Assembly (NCBI GenBank): GCA_958370325.1
Contig: CATXJW010000016.1
Location: 1 to 39,601, forward strand
Source: an uncultured Collinsella sp.
GTDB taxonomy: Bacteria > Actinomycetota > Coriobacteriia > Coriobacteriales > Coriobacteriaceae
Direction: 5' to 3'
Length of the DNA: 39,601 nucleotides
Made by a program: the position numbers and the translations under genes. Of the stretch, positions 8,424 through 15,805 are shown piece by piece; within the stretch, counting starts at the first letter, position 1; each line of letters opens with the position of its first letter. Below the pieces are notes generated by a model. That model made no database searches. It was not told the DNA's origin and saw nothing but the letters and a program-made list of their open reading frames with translations.

Positions 8424-8450
8424 AGTCGTTTAAGAACGTTCCCAATGGCT
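8424..8450. repeat. Degenerate copy of the short palindromic repeat
   Basis: Ten bases after the deacetylase-like stop. Core TAAGAACGTTCCC with arms AGTCGTT and AATGGCT, which still pair fully if two G-T wobbles are allowed. An overlapping CATTGGG/CCCAATG pairing (8415-8421 with 8441-8447) is also possible. Confidence 0.55.
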
Positions 8451-8528
8451 ATGTCACGGATACGTCAGCGTTTGGTATGCCTGCAATGTGCAGCGCATAA
8501 ATTCGATGCCGCAGGGCGATGCTGATGC

Positions 8529-8534
8529 TATAGT
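8529..8534 (+). promoter_or_regulatory. Possible -10 element for the mgtE-like leader
   Basis: TATAGT, with no clear -35 at 17 bases. If used, the transcript would begin near 8541, just before the structured leader. Confidence 0.3.
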
Positions 8535-8540
8535 TACTGC

Positions 8541-8742
8541 GGTTAATGAGGGTCAAGAGAAAGGTTACAGGTGAAATCCAAACCTCGACCATACAGTCGA
8601 TGACCCCATGCAGGTGCTTTTTGCGCATGCACGGGGTGTAAGCGTCGAGCGGCGTGCCGCCCGCGCATGCGTATACATATCCAGAAGCCCCCGGACGCCG
8701 CACGCGCGGCCGCGTCCGGAGGAATAATGATGGGGAGCACCA
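8541..8742 (+). promoter_or_regulatory. Structured 5' leader of the mgtE-like/NRAMP operon, candidate metal-responsive RNA
   Basis: The ~200 bases before the MgtE-like start hold no gene of normal size but dense pairing. A compact three-way junction is visible: GGGTC 8550-8554 with GACCC 8602-8606, AGGTT 8562-8566 with AACCT 8581-8585, and CGAC 8586-8589 with GTCG 8596-8599. The closing strand ACCCC can instead form a 15-base-pair hairpin (8603-8617 with 8623-8637, two mismatches), giving two exclusive states. A later hairpin (8691-8698 with 8712-8719) reaches into GGAGG at 8718-8722. GGGTCAAGAGA, AGGTGA and CCATACAGT occur in the same order as similar blocks of the ykoK (M-box) Mg2+ riboswitch, but other conserved M-box blocks are missing. 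Identity is therefore uncertain. Confidence 0.5.
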
Positions 8743-8759
8743 TTGAATTATCTGAGTGA
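8727..8759 (+). other. Possible 10-codon leader ORF overlapping the mgtE-like start
   Basis: GGAGG (8718-8722), the best ribosome site in the leader, does not serve the transporter frame. It serves ATG 8727 or ATG 8730, which open a frame of about ten codons (MMGSTIELSE) ending with TGA at 8757-8759, 12 bases inside the MgtE-like gene. Its ribosome site is part of the 8691-8719 hairpin. It may couple or gate translation of the main gene, or be fortuitous. Confidence 0.35.
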
Positions 8760-10587
8760 GATGCTCAAATTGCCGGTCTTGGACGTCGACGGCGAAAAGC
8801 TCGGCGTGGTCAACGATTTTGGCATTGCTACCGGCGAAGTTTTTCCGCACGTGACGTCGCTCGCGTTCCGCGGCCCCGGCAAGACGCCGTTTATGATCAG
8901 CTGGCGCAAATGGGTCGACCGTATCGATGAGACAGGCGTGTATCTCAATACGTCTGCCACCAACATTCGCTTCTCGTACCTGCAGCCGACCGAGCTCCTG
9001 CTGGCGCGCGACGTGCTCAACAAGCAGATCGTCGACACGCAGGGCATGAAGGTCGTGCGCGTCAACGACATCAAGTTTTCCATGTCGGGCGAAAACCAGC
9101 TGCGCCTGTTGGGTGCCGAGGTCGGTGCCCGCGGTCTGCTACGCGCCATCAGCCCCGCGCTCGAGCATATCGTCGAAGGCTTTATGAAGCACCTGGGCAA
9201 GCCGCTCAGTGAGGACATCATTGCTTGGTCCTACATGGACCTGCTCGACCGCTCGACTAAAAACATCCAACTCTCGGTGTCGCACAAGACGCTCGGCGAG
9301 CTGCACCCTGCCGACATCGCCGACATTATCGAGCAGCTCGACCCGCGCCTACGTGCGCAGGTGTTTGCGCAGCTCGATACTGCCCAGGCCGCCGAGGCCA
9401 TCTCGGAGTTCGATGACGACGAGCTTATGACCGAGATGCTCGAGGGCCTGTCCGACACGGACGCGTCGTCGATGCTGGCCATGATGGACCCGGACGACGC
9501 TGCCGACCTGATCGACGAGCTCGATTATGAGAAGGCCGAGAAGCTCCTGCGCCTGATGGGCGTCAAGGAGGAGAAGGCGATTCGTAATCTGCTGGGGTAT
9601 GAGGACAACACCGCCGGCCGCATCATGACCTCGGAGTTTGTCTCCCTGCCCGCCACGGCAACGGTCGGTGACGCCATCGAGGCGATTCGCGAGCTCGACG
9701 AGGACTTCGAGAGCGTCTACTACGTCTATACCGAGGATCCGAGCGGCATGCTGACCGGTGTGCTTTCGCTGCGCACGCTGATCGTAGCCGATCGCGACGC
9801 CACGCTGGGTCAGCTGGCCTATCGCGACCTGGTCTACGTGTCGCCCGACGAGGACCAGGAAGACGTGACGGACGAGATGACCAAGTATGACCTGGTCGCC
9901 ATCCCCGTCTGCGACGAGAACCGCCACATCCTGGGTATCGTAACCTTCGACGACGCCATGGACGTTATCGCCGAGGAGCATCAGGAGGACCTGCAAATCG
10001 CCGGTGTCGGCTCGGGTGACAGCGCGTCCGACGACTCGACGAACGTGCTCAGCTGGTTCGTGCATCGCCAGTACTGGGTTGTTGTATGGGGCATCGCATC
10101 GTGCATCATGGCGACCGTGCTGGGGACGGCGCTCGGCTCCGCGCATCTGGTGGTGTTCCCCATGTGCGCCATGCCGCTCGTGCTGCTGGCGGCCTCGCGC
10201 ATGGTGTCGTTCGTCAAGAACTACTTCCTGGAGTATGACGGTCACGACGACGAGCCCAAGCCGTATCTGGGATTCTTCTTCCAGAGCACGGGCATGGGCC
10301 TGATTCTGTCACTCGTGACCTACCTGTGCGCCCAGCTGGTGCGCACCGCTGCGTTCCTCGATGCGCCCATGTTTGAGGAGCAGCTCTTTACCGGGTGCTT
10401 TAATATCGCTGCCATTATTTGCCTGGTTGGCAACATGAGCGCCGTGATTTACCTGATGGTGCTGTTCTGGCGTGACGAGCATGACCTCAACACGTCGGGC
10501 ACCGCCATGAACGTTATTGCCGTCATGATCTCGTGTGTGGCGTATTGCATCGCCGCGGTGCTGCTCGCCATGTCAGTCATGGGTTAG
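8743..10587 (+). CDS. MgtE-like protein: PRC-barrel-like + MgtE_N + CBS pair + divergent membrane domain
   Basis: 614 residues. Order: a PRC-barrel-like N-terminus (~1-80, LPVLDVDGEKLGVVNDFG), the MgtE_N helical domain (~185-290, with LHPADIADIIEQLD and DPDDAADLIDEL), a CBS pair (~300-420), and about four or five membrane segments (~443-614). The cytosolic half is a clear MgtE Mg2+-sensor. The membrane half lacks the GNxGxQ signature that I expect in the MgtE channel domain, so it may not be the usual pore. Start TTG 8743 follows GGGGAG (8732-8737) and keeps the N-terminal domain complete. The NRAMP-type gene starts nine bases after its stop, so the two are cotranscribed. A structured leader precedes it. 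Confidence 0.85.
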   Translation: MNYLSEMLKLPVLDVDGEKLGVVNDFGIATGEVFPHVTSLAFRGPGKTPFMISWRKWVDRIDETGVYLNTSATNIRFSYLQPTELLLARDVLNKQIVDTQGMKVVRVNDIKFSMSGENQLRLLGAEVGARGLLRAISPALEHIVEGFMKHLGKPLSEDIIAWSYMDLLDRSTKNIQLSVSHKTLGELHPADIADIIEQLDPRLRAQVFAQLDTAQAAEAISEFDDDELMTEMLEGLSDTDASSMLAMMDPDDAADLIDELDYEKAEKLLRLMGVKEEKAIRNLLGYEDNTAGRIMTSEFVSLPATATVGDAIEAIRELDEDFESVYYVYTEDPSGMLTGVLSLRTLIVADRDATLGQLAYRDLVYVSPDEDQEDVTDEMTKYDLVAIPVCDENRHILGIVTFDDAMDVIAEEHQEDLQIAGVGSGDSASDDSTNVLSWFVHRQYWVVVWGIASCIMATVLGTALGSAHLVVFPMCAMPLVLLAASRMVSFVKNYFLEYDGHDDEPKPYLGFFFQSTGMGLILSLVTYLCAQLVRTAAFLDAPMFEEQLFTGCFNIAAIICLVGNMSAVIYLMVLFWRDEHDLNTSGTAMNVIAVMISCVAYCIAAVLLAMSVMG

Positions 10588-10595
10588 GTGGTCGC

Positions 10596-11858
10596 GTGCA
10601 AAATACCAAGCAAAAGTCGGGCACCAAGCAAAAGCTGACCATCGCGGCCATCTTTGGCGCTATGGGTCCCGGTCTGCTGGCGGCGCTTTCGGGCAATGAC
10701 GCCGGCGGCATTGCAACGTATTCCAGCGCGGGCGCCAGCTATGGCTACAAGATGCTCTGGATGCTTCCCGTCATGACTGTGCTGCTCATCGTGACGCAGG
10801 AGACCGCGGCGCGCTGCGGCTGCGTCACGGGTAAGGGCCTGGCATCGCTCATTCGCGAGCGCTTTGGCGTGCGCAAGAGTGTACTTGCTATGGCGGCGCT
10901 GTTGATCGCCAACACGGCTGTGACCATTTCGGAGTTTGCAGGCATCGCCAGCGGTCTTGCTCTCTTTGGCGTGCCGGCGAGCATCTCGGTGCCGTTGGTG
11001 GCGCTGCTGGTATGGATGCTTACCATGTCGGGTAGTTTCCAGCGCATCGAGAAGATTCTGCTGCTGGTGAGCTGCGTGTTCGTGACCTATATCGTCGCCG
11101 CGTTTATGGCTGGCCCCAACTGGGGTGAGGTCGCGGTCGACCTGGTCGTGCCTAACATTCAAAATGACCCCAGCTACGTGTCGCTCGTGGTCGCAACGAT
11201 CGGTACCACCATCGCGCCGTGGATGATTTTCTTGGCACAGAACAACGTGGTCGATAAGAACGCGGGCGAGGACGACATCGTGCTGCAGCGTATTGATACC
11301 GTGAGCGGCTCGATCGCTGCTGATATCATTGCGGGCTTTATTATCATCACGACCGGTGCGGTGCTGTTCCCGGCGGGTATTCAGATTAGCGATGCCGCCG
11401 ATGCCGCCCGCGCGCTGGAGCCCATCGCGGGCCAGTGGTCTACGGTACTGTTTGCCTCGGGCCTGGTCGCGGCGAGCTTCTTGGCTGCCTGCGTGCTGCC
11501 GGGCGTTACGTCGAGCGCTATCTGCGAGGCATTTGGCTGGGAGCGCGGTGCCGACCGCAGCTGGGACGAGGCCCCGGTCTATCGCGGCATCATTACGGCC
11601 ATCATCGGTATCTCTGCCGTGCTGGTGCTTATGCCCGGTGTCGATCTGTTCCAGATTATGATGACCTCGCAGGTCATCAATGGCGTGCTACTGCCCGTGG
11701 TTCTGGTGTTCCAGGTGGTTATCGCCGCCGACCGTCACATTATGGGTGCCAACCGCAACGGCCGCGTGTGGAACGTGCTCACTTGGGCGACTATCGCCGT
11801 GATTACGGTGCTGACGGTCGTCATGTTTGTGCTGCAAGCGATGGGCTACAGCGCGTAG
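10596..11858 (+). CDS. NRAMP-family transporter with altered metal site, probable NRMT-type Mg2+ transporter
   Basis: 420 residues, ~11 membrane helices. The family block GPGLLAALSGN leads to D35-A36-G37-G38 in place of the DPGN metal motif of helix 1. In helix 6 the usual Met and His (VMPH) are replaced by Ala207 and Trp209 (TTIAPW). Asp is kept; the Asn and the soft Met ligand used for Mn/Fe are lost. Such changes mark the NRAMP-related magnesium transporters (NRMT), a branch described from the coriobacterium Eggerthella lenta; this assignment is from family knowledge. Start GTG 10596 has AGGTGG (10586-10591). It sits nine bases after the MgtE-like gene, fitting a Mg2+ role. A GC-rich hairpin and T-run follow. 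Confidence 0.88.
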   Translation: MQNTKQKSGTKQKLTIAAIFGAMGPGLLAALSGNDAGGIATYSSAGASYGYKMLWMLPVMTVLLIVTQETAARCGCVTGKGLASLIRERFGVRKSVLAMAALLIANTAVTISEFAGIASGLALFGVPASISVPLVALLVWMLTMSGSFQRIEKILLLVSCVFVTYIVAAFMAGPNWGEVAVDLVVPNIQNDPSYVSLVVATIGTTIAPWMIFLAQNNVVDKNAGEDDIVLQRIDTVSGSIAADIIAGFIIITTGAVLFPAGIQISDAADAARALEPIAGQWSTVLFASGLVAASFLAACVLPGVTSSAICEAFGWERGADRSWDEAPVYRGIITAIIGISAVLVLMPGVDLFQIMMTSQVINGVLLPVVLVFQVVIAADRHIMGANRNGRVWNVLTWATIAVITVLTVVMFVLQAMGYSA

Positions 11859-11877
11859 CGCCTCTTTTGGGTTTCGA

Positions 11878-11910
11878 GCGGCCGCTGCCATGGGCCGCGG
11901 CCTCTTTTTT
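11878..11910 (+). terminator. Terminator of the mgtE-like/NRAMP operon
   Basis: GCGGCC (11878-11883) pairs with GGCCGC (11893-11898), followed by GGCCTC and a run of six T at 11905-11910. It lies 20 bases after the NRAMP-type stop. Confidence 0.6.
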
Positions 11911-11935
11911 GCCCGTTATAGGGGGTTAGTTATAT

Positions 11936-12173
11936 GGTAGTGGACTGAAAATGCCAAATATGAGTACTGCTGCTAAGTGAATATCATTTACATCTAAGAA
12001 GATAATGAACATAATCGATAGTATGTTCATCAAAATTAGCTCCAATATGCCCTAAACCAGTCAGGTTGGCTGCTTTAGGGGGTTGTAGGGGTCGCTCAGA
12101 CGTCATTTTGGGTAGTTTTGCCTGCTACTAAAATGGTAACAGTACTCATATTTGCCCCTTTTTGTCCACGACC
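11936..12173. mobile_element. MITE-like element with 34-bp imperfect terminal inverted repeats
   Basis: The left arm 11936-11969 and right arm 12140-12173 are inverted copies matching at 28 of 34 positions. The innermost 15 bases (CAAATATGAGTACTG and its complement) are identical. The interior is AT-rich, unlike the surroundings, has no convincing ORF, and contains two further hairpins: 12005-12013 with 12022-12030 (9 bp) and CCCTAAA 12050-12056 with TTTAGGG 12074-12080. No clear target-site duplication is seen. It may be a nonautonomous transposable element, or a structured non-coding RNA locus. Confidence 0.55.
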
Positions 12174-12401
12174 TCTTGGAGTCGGCTCGAAAAGAGTGAT
12201 TTTGGGTTGTTTGCTGCGGATGTGGGGCTTGGAAACAACGCTCGGGGTGGCGAGGCGCCCAGAATTCGGTCGCAAGGAGGGCGTTCCTCGGCTGTGTCAG
12301 GAGTGTCCCTGGGTGCCGGCACATAAGGAACGTCCCTAACTGCCGGAGGGGTGCCTGCCGTGGCGGGCACCCCTCCGGATGTGGGAAGTTTGCGCTGCAG
12401 G
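12174..12401. other. Intergenic stretch with a strong GC-rich hairpin
   Basis: No gene is recognisable. The main feature is a 13-bp perfect stem, 12343-12355 with 12366-12378, just beyond the stop of the minus-strand acyltransferase gene. It lacks a T-run on either side, so it may be a terminator without a classical tail or another palindromic repeat. AGGAGTGTCCCT and AGGAACGTCCCT at ~12299-12337 are near-direct repeats with the GTCCC core seen in other palindromic repeats here. Confidence 0.5.
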
Positions 12402-14618
12402 TTACTTGTCGGTGCCCAGCTTGTGCGGCTTGAGAGCGAGCGCATTGACGAGCGCGTCGGTGGCAGACTTGACGGCCGCCGGCTGCGGATCGTTGACGTG
12501 ATCCTCGGGATGCACGGGCAGGTCCTTCTTGACTGCATCGTGGATCAAGTTGAGGTACTCAGTCACGCCAGTGGTCGACAGGTGCGTGCCATCGCCATCG
12601 AACAGGTCGTTGCGATTGGCACTGTATCCGTACCAGTCGATAACGCGCACGTTCTTGTAGCGCGTAGCGGCGTTGGCGATGGCCTGGTTGGTAGAGCCAA
12701 CCCACGGCTGCGGGCTGCGCGTGTTCACAAACACCACAATACGCTTATCTCCTGCATCGGCCATGATGGCGTCGATCTGGTCGTCGGTTACCAAGCCGTT
12801 GGTGCCCAGCGCAAAGACCACGATCTTGCCGGCAAGGTTCTGTTGGAGATAGCCCTCAAATGTCGCGCGGCCTGCATCAAACTGGCGTCCCTTTTCGGCA
12901 TCGATATGGCTGTGCGGGAACACACCGTCAAAGGAATCAACGGCGCGCAGCGACACGGAGTCACCGATCATCAGCAGGTCGTAGGATCCGTCGGGGAAGC
13001 CGTCGTTGTCCTTGTCGGTGTCGTCGGCCGCCTGCTGGTCGGTGGGCGCGGTGTTTTTGGCTTCCTTGTTGAGGACTTCGGCGCCCTCACCGCTCAGTGC
13101 GGAGGTCTCCGGCACAAAGATCAGGCCGCCCAGCGCGATAACAAGCACGATACCGCAAGTGGCGCACACGGGAATATGCGCGCGTACCCAGTTGGCGGGC
13201 GTGGTGGTGCCGTCGCGGAACTCGGATACGGTGCGCCCAAAGGCGCCCTTTCTAAACGGCGTCTCGATAAAGCGATATGAACATTCGGCTACGGCGACCA
13301 CCAACAACACCTGCAAAATGTACTGCCACCATGGCGTATCGTTGATGTTGGCGACCGGGTTCATGAGCAACAGTAGCGGATAGTGCCACAGGTAGATGCT
13401 GTACGAGCGCTTGCCAACCCACACGAGCGGCTCGGCGGACAGCGCGCGGGCAACCATTCCCTGGGGCTGCACGCAGGCCGCGATGACCATGAGTGTGAGG
13501 ATGGAGCATAACAGCGTGCCGCCGCGATACTGGAACGCGGTGTAGCCGTTGGTGAGCGCGACCATGGCGGCAAGGCCAACCAGACCCACGACGCCCAGTA
13601 CATCGATGGATGCAGGTGAGGACCAAAAACGCACGAGCGCGCTCGGCTGAGTCGGGACGGTCTCGGCTGCGCCGTCGGTCGTAGCGTCATGCTTGCTTTC
13701 GGCGTTCTTGCCGTGCTTGGCGGCGCCAGCCAGGCGATTGAGCCCCAAACGACGAGCAAGACGTACCGGCGCCAGGTCGCGATCGGGGATAAAGGCCATC
13801 CAGGCGCCCAGCAGCAGCGAGAACACGCGGGTGTCGGTGCCGTAGTACACGCGGCTGGGGTCAGCGGCGGGGTTATAGAGCACCATCATGGCGATGGCGG
13901 AGACAGCAGCCAGGCCCAGAACCACGCGGCGTGTGTTGGGCTTGCTCATGTGCATGGATACCATAGCGAGTAGCAGCGGGGGCCAAACCAGGTAGAACTG
14001 TTCCTCGATGGCGAGCGACCAAAAGTGCGTAAGCGGCGAGGGATCGCCCAGAGCATTGAAGTACGAGACGTTTTGGGCAATTTGCCACCAGTTGTTGAAG
14101 AACAGCAGCGACGGCAGGATGTCGGGGCGCATCTTGGTGAGCATCACGTGGTTAAAGATGGTGCACAGCGCGCAGGTCACGAACACTACCGTTACCACGG
14201 CGGGGACCAGGCGACGGATGCGGCGAATCCAGAAGCTCTTAAGGTCGATGCGGCCGGTCTTAGCGACTTCGTTGAGCAGCAAGCGCGTGATCAGATAGCC
14301 CGAAAGCACAAAGAAGATCGTGACGCCAAGCAGGCCGCCCTGAGCCCACGTGAGGTTGAGGTGATAGAGCACCACCGCGACGACGGCAAGCGTGCGCAGA
14401 CCGTCGAGCGCGGGGATGTAGCGGGACTTGGGGCGAGCAGGCGTCTGCTCCGCGGCGGGAGTGTTGGCGCGGCCCGCGTTGTTGGCAGAAGCGCGATGGG
14501 GGCTCGCGGTGCGTCGCGGCTCGTTGGCACGGCGCTCGCCCTTCACGCGTTCGTGCGGCGCCGGCTCGTTGCCCGTGCGGCGTCGACCGCGCGAGCCCGA
14601 TTGCGAGAATTGTTCCAT
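12402..14618 (-). CDS. OatA/OafA-type membrane acyltransferase fused to an SGNH-like domain
   Basis: 738 residues. A charged, Arg/Pro-rich cytoplasmic tail (1-~65) is followed by an acyltransferase_3 domain of about ten membrane helices (~67-475). This opens with RYIPALDGLRTLAVVAVVLYH, whose His is the family's key residue, and VTIFFVLSGYLITRLLL. A linker rich in Asp, Ala and Lys then leads to an SGNH-like extracellular domain (~545-715). Its blocks are LLMIGDSVSLRA (Ser nucleophile), FALGTNG (Asn) and DGTHLSTTG (Asp, His). The fusion is typical of peptidoglycan or polysaccharide O-acetyltransferases such as OatA; the acceptor is unknown. The start has only a weak GGATGA site on the minus strand. 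A hairpin at 12343-12378 follows the stop. Confidence 0.9.
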   Translation of the reverse strand: MEQFSQSGSRGRRRTGNEPAPHERVKGERRANEPRRTASPHRASANNAGRANTPAAEQTPARPKSRYIPALDGLRTLAVVAVVLYHLNLTWAQGGLLGVTIFFVLSGYLITRLLLNEVAKTGRIDLKSFWIRRIRRLVPAVVTVVFVTCALCTIFNHVMLTKMRPDILPSLLFFNNWWQIAQNVSYFNALGDPSPLTHFWSLAIEEQFYLVWPPLLLAMVSMHMSKPNTRRVVLGLAAVSAIAMMVLYNPAADPSRVYYGTDTRVFSLLLGAWMAFIPDRDLAPVRLARRLGLNRLAGAAKHGKNAESKHDATTDGAAETVPTQPSALVRFWSSPASIDVLGVVGLVGLAAMVALTNGYTAFQYRGGTLLCSILTLMVIAACVQPQGMVARALSAEPLVWVGKRSYSIYLWHYPLLLLMNPVANINDTPWWQYILQVLLVVAVAECSYRFIETPFRKGAFGRTVSEFRDGTTTPANWVRAHIPVCATCGIVLVIALGGLIFVPETSALSGEGAEVLNKEAKNTAPTDQQAADDTDKDNDGFPDGSYDLLMIGDSVSLRAVDSFDGVFPHSHIDAEKGRQFDAGRATFEGYLQQNLAGKIVVFALGTNGLVTDDQIDAIMADAGDKRIVVFVNTRSPQPWVGSTNQAIANAATRYKNVRVIDWYGYSANRNDLFDGDGTHLSTTGVTEYLNLIHDAVKKDLPVHPEDHVNDPQPAAVKSATDALVNALALKPHKLGTDK

Positions 14619-14805
14619 AAAACATCATCCAATGACGAGAATAATCAGCACGTATTTATTGTAGCTGCCTGCCCCTGTGAATGCTTGCTGCTGGCGCAAG
14701 CTCAAGCGCGCGTCCACATCAAAGTGGACTAAAGTTATAGGGGGTGCGAGAGTGCACAATCGTTGGTCGACGGTGGGCGCAAAGCCTGAAGACGAGGAGG
14801 TTTCC

Positions 14806-15801
14806 ATGGCGGATCACAGCATCGTTGCGGTGTTCGGCAGCATGAACATGGACCTTTCGGTGGCGTGCGAGCGCATGCCGCGTGCGGGCGAGACAGTCGG
14901 TGGCAGCGGTTTTATCACCAACGCTGGTGGCAAGGGCGCTAACCAGGCCGTCGCTGCTGCGCGCATGGGTGCGCGCACGTGCATGATCGGCGCTGTTGGG
15001 CGCGATACCTTTGGCGATGCGCTTGTGGCAGGGCTCCAGGATGCCGGCGTGGGCGTTGAGTTTGTGGCGCGTCGCGATGACGTGGAGACCGGTACCGCGA
15101 CTATCATTCGCTGTGAGAGCGACAACCGCATCGTGCTGTCGCCGGGCGCCAACCATGCGCTTGCGGGCGAGGACGTTGCCCGCGCACTGAGGCGCTTGGT
15201 GGCCGACGAGCTCGACGGCGATGCCAGCGAGATTGCCCCGGCTGCTGGCGGCGTCTTTATCGCCCAGGGCGAATGCGATCTGATGGCAACGGCCGCGGCG
15301 CTCTCTTGCGCTCACGAGCTGGGGTTCTATACGATCTTTAACCCGGCGCCCGCCTGCGACCTGCCGGCAGGAGCGTGGCCTGCGGTCGACCTGGTCTGCC
15401 CCAACGAGACCGAGTGCCAGGTGCTGACGGGCATTCTGCCCACAGATGATGCGAGCTGCGTCGCCGCGCTCAATGCGCTGCTCGACAAGGGCGCCGGGGC
15501 TGCGGTCATCACGCTGGGCGGCGCCGGCTCGGTTACGCTCGGCGATGGCGGTGAGCCGCTGCGCATGCCGGCGCTTTCGAGCGCGGTGGTCGATACGACG
15601 GCCGCGGGCGATACGTTTATCGGCGCGTTGGCGGCGGCTCGTCTGGAGGGCCTGCCGCTCTTTGAGTGCATGGCGGCGGGCGCTCGCGCCTCGGCGGTGA
15701 CGGTGTCGCGCCTGGGCGCTCAGCAATCAATTCCCACGCGTGCGGAAGTCGAGCACAAGTTTGGTTTAGACGGTTTGGATGTAGACGGAGAAGCGGAGTA
15801 G
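14806..15801 (+). CDS. rbsK: Ribokinase
   Basis: 331 residues, PfkB family. The sugar-binding motif AGGKGANQAVAAARMG is near residues 45-60 and the catalytic signature DTTAAGDTFIGA near 265. The AAGD form is the one found in Escherichia coli ribokinase. The N-terminus (VFGSMNMDL) is also ribokinase-like. It phosphorylates D-ribose to ribose-5-phosphate. ATG 14806 is chosen over an upstream in-frame ATG at 14677 because GAGGAGG (14794-14800) sits five bases before it and the family alignment begins there. The nucleoside hydrolase gene starts four bases after the stop, so the two form an operon that takes nucleosides to ribose-5-phosphate. Confidence 0.92.
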   Translation: MADHSIVAVFGSMNMDLSVACERMPRAGETVGGSGFITNAGGKGANQAVAAARMGARTCMIGAVGRDTFGDALVAGLQDAGVGVEFVARRDDVETGTATIIRCESDNRIVLSPGANHALAGEDVARALRRLVADELDGDASEIAPAAGGVFIAQGECDLMATAAALSCAHELGFYTIFNPAPACDLPAGAWPAVDLVCPNETECQVLTGILPTDDASCVAALNALLDKGAGAAVITLGGAGSVTLGDGGEPLRMPALSSAVVDTTAAGDTFIGALAAARLEGLPLFECMAAGARASAVTVSRLGAQQSIPTRAEVEHKFGLDGLDVDGEAE

Positions 15802-15805
15802 AACA

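Noticed and set aside
8541..8606. Leader considered as a certain M-box, cobalamin or TPP riboswitch
   Set aside because: Short blocks such as CCATACAGT and GGTGAAATCC recall known classes, but the full conserved cores are absent, so it is given only as a candidate structured leader.
10533..10595. Upstream extension of the NRAMP-type gene into the MgtE-like gene
   Set aside because: The extension reads through MgtE-like coding sequence in another frame; GTG 10596 with AGGTGG fits the family start.
12118..12339. Small open frame of 73 codons at the edge of the MITE-like element
   Set aside because: It runs out of the inverted repeat into GC-rich palindromic DNA, has no ribosome site and no conserved features.
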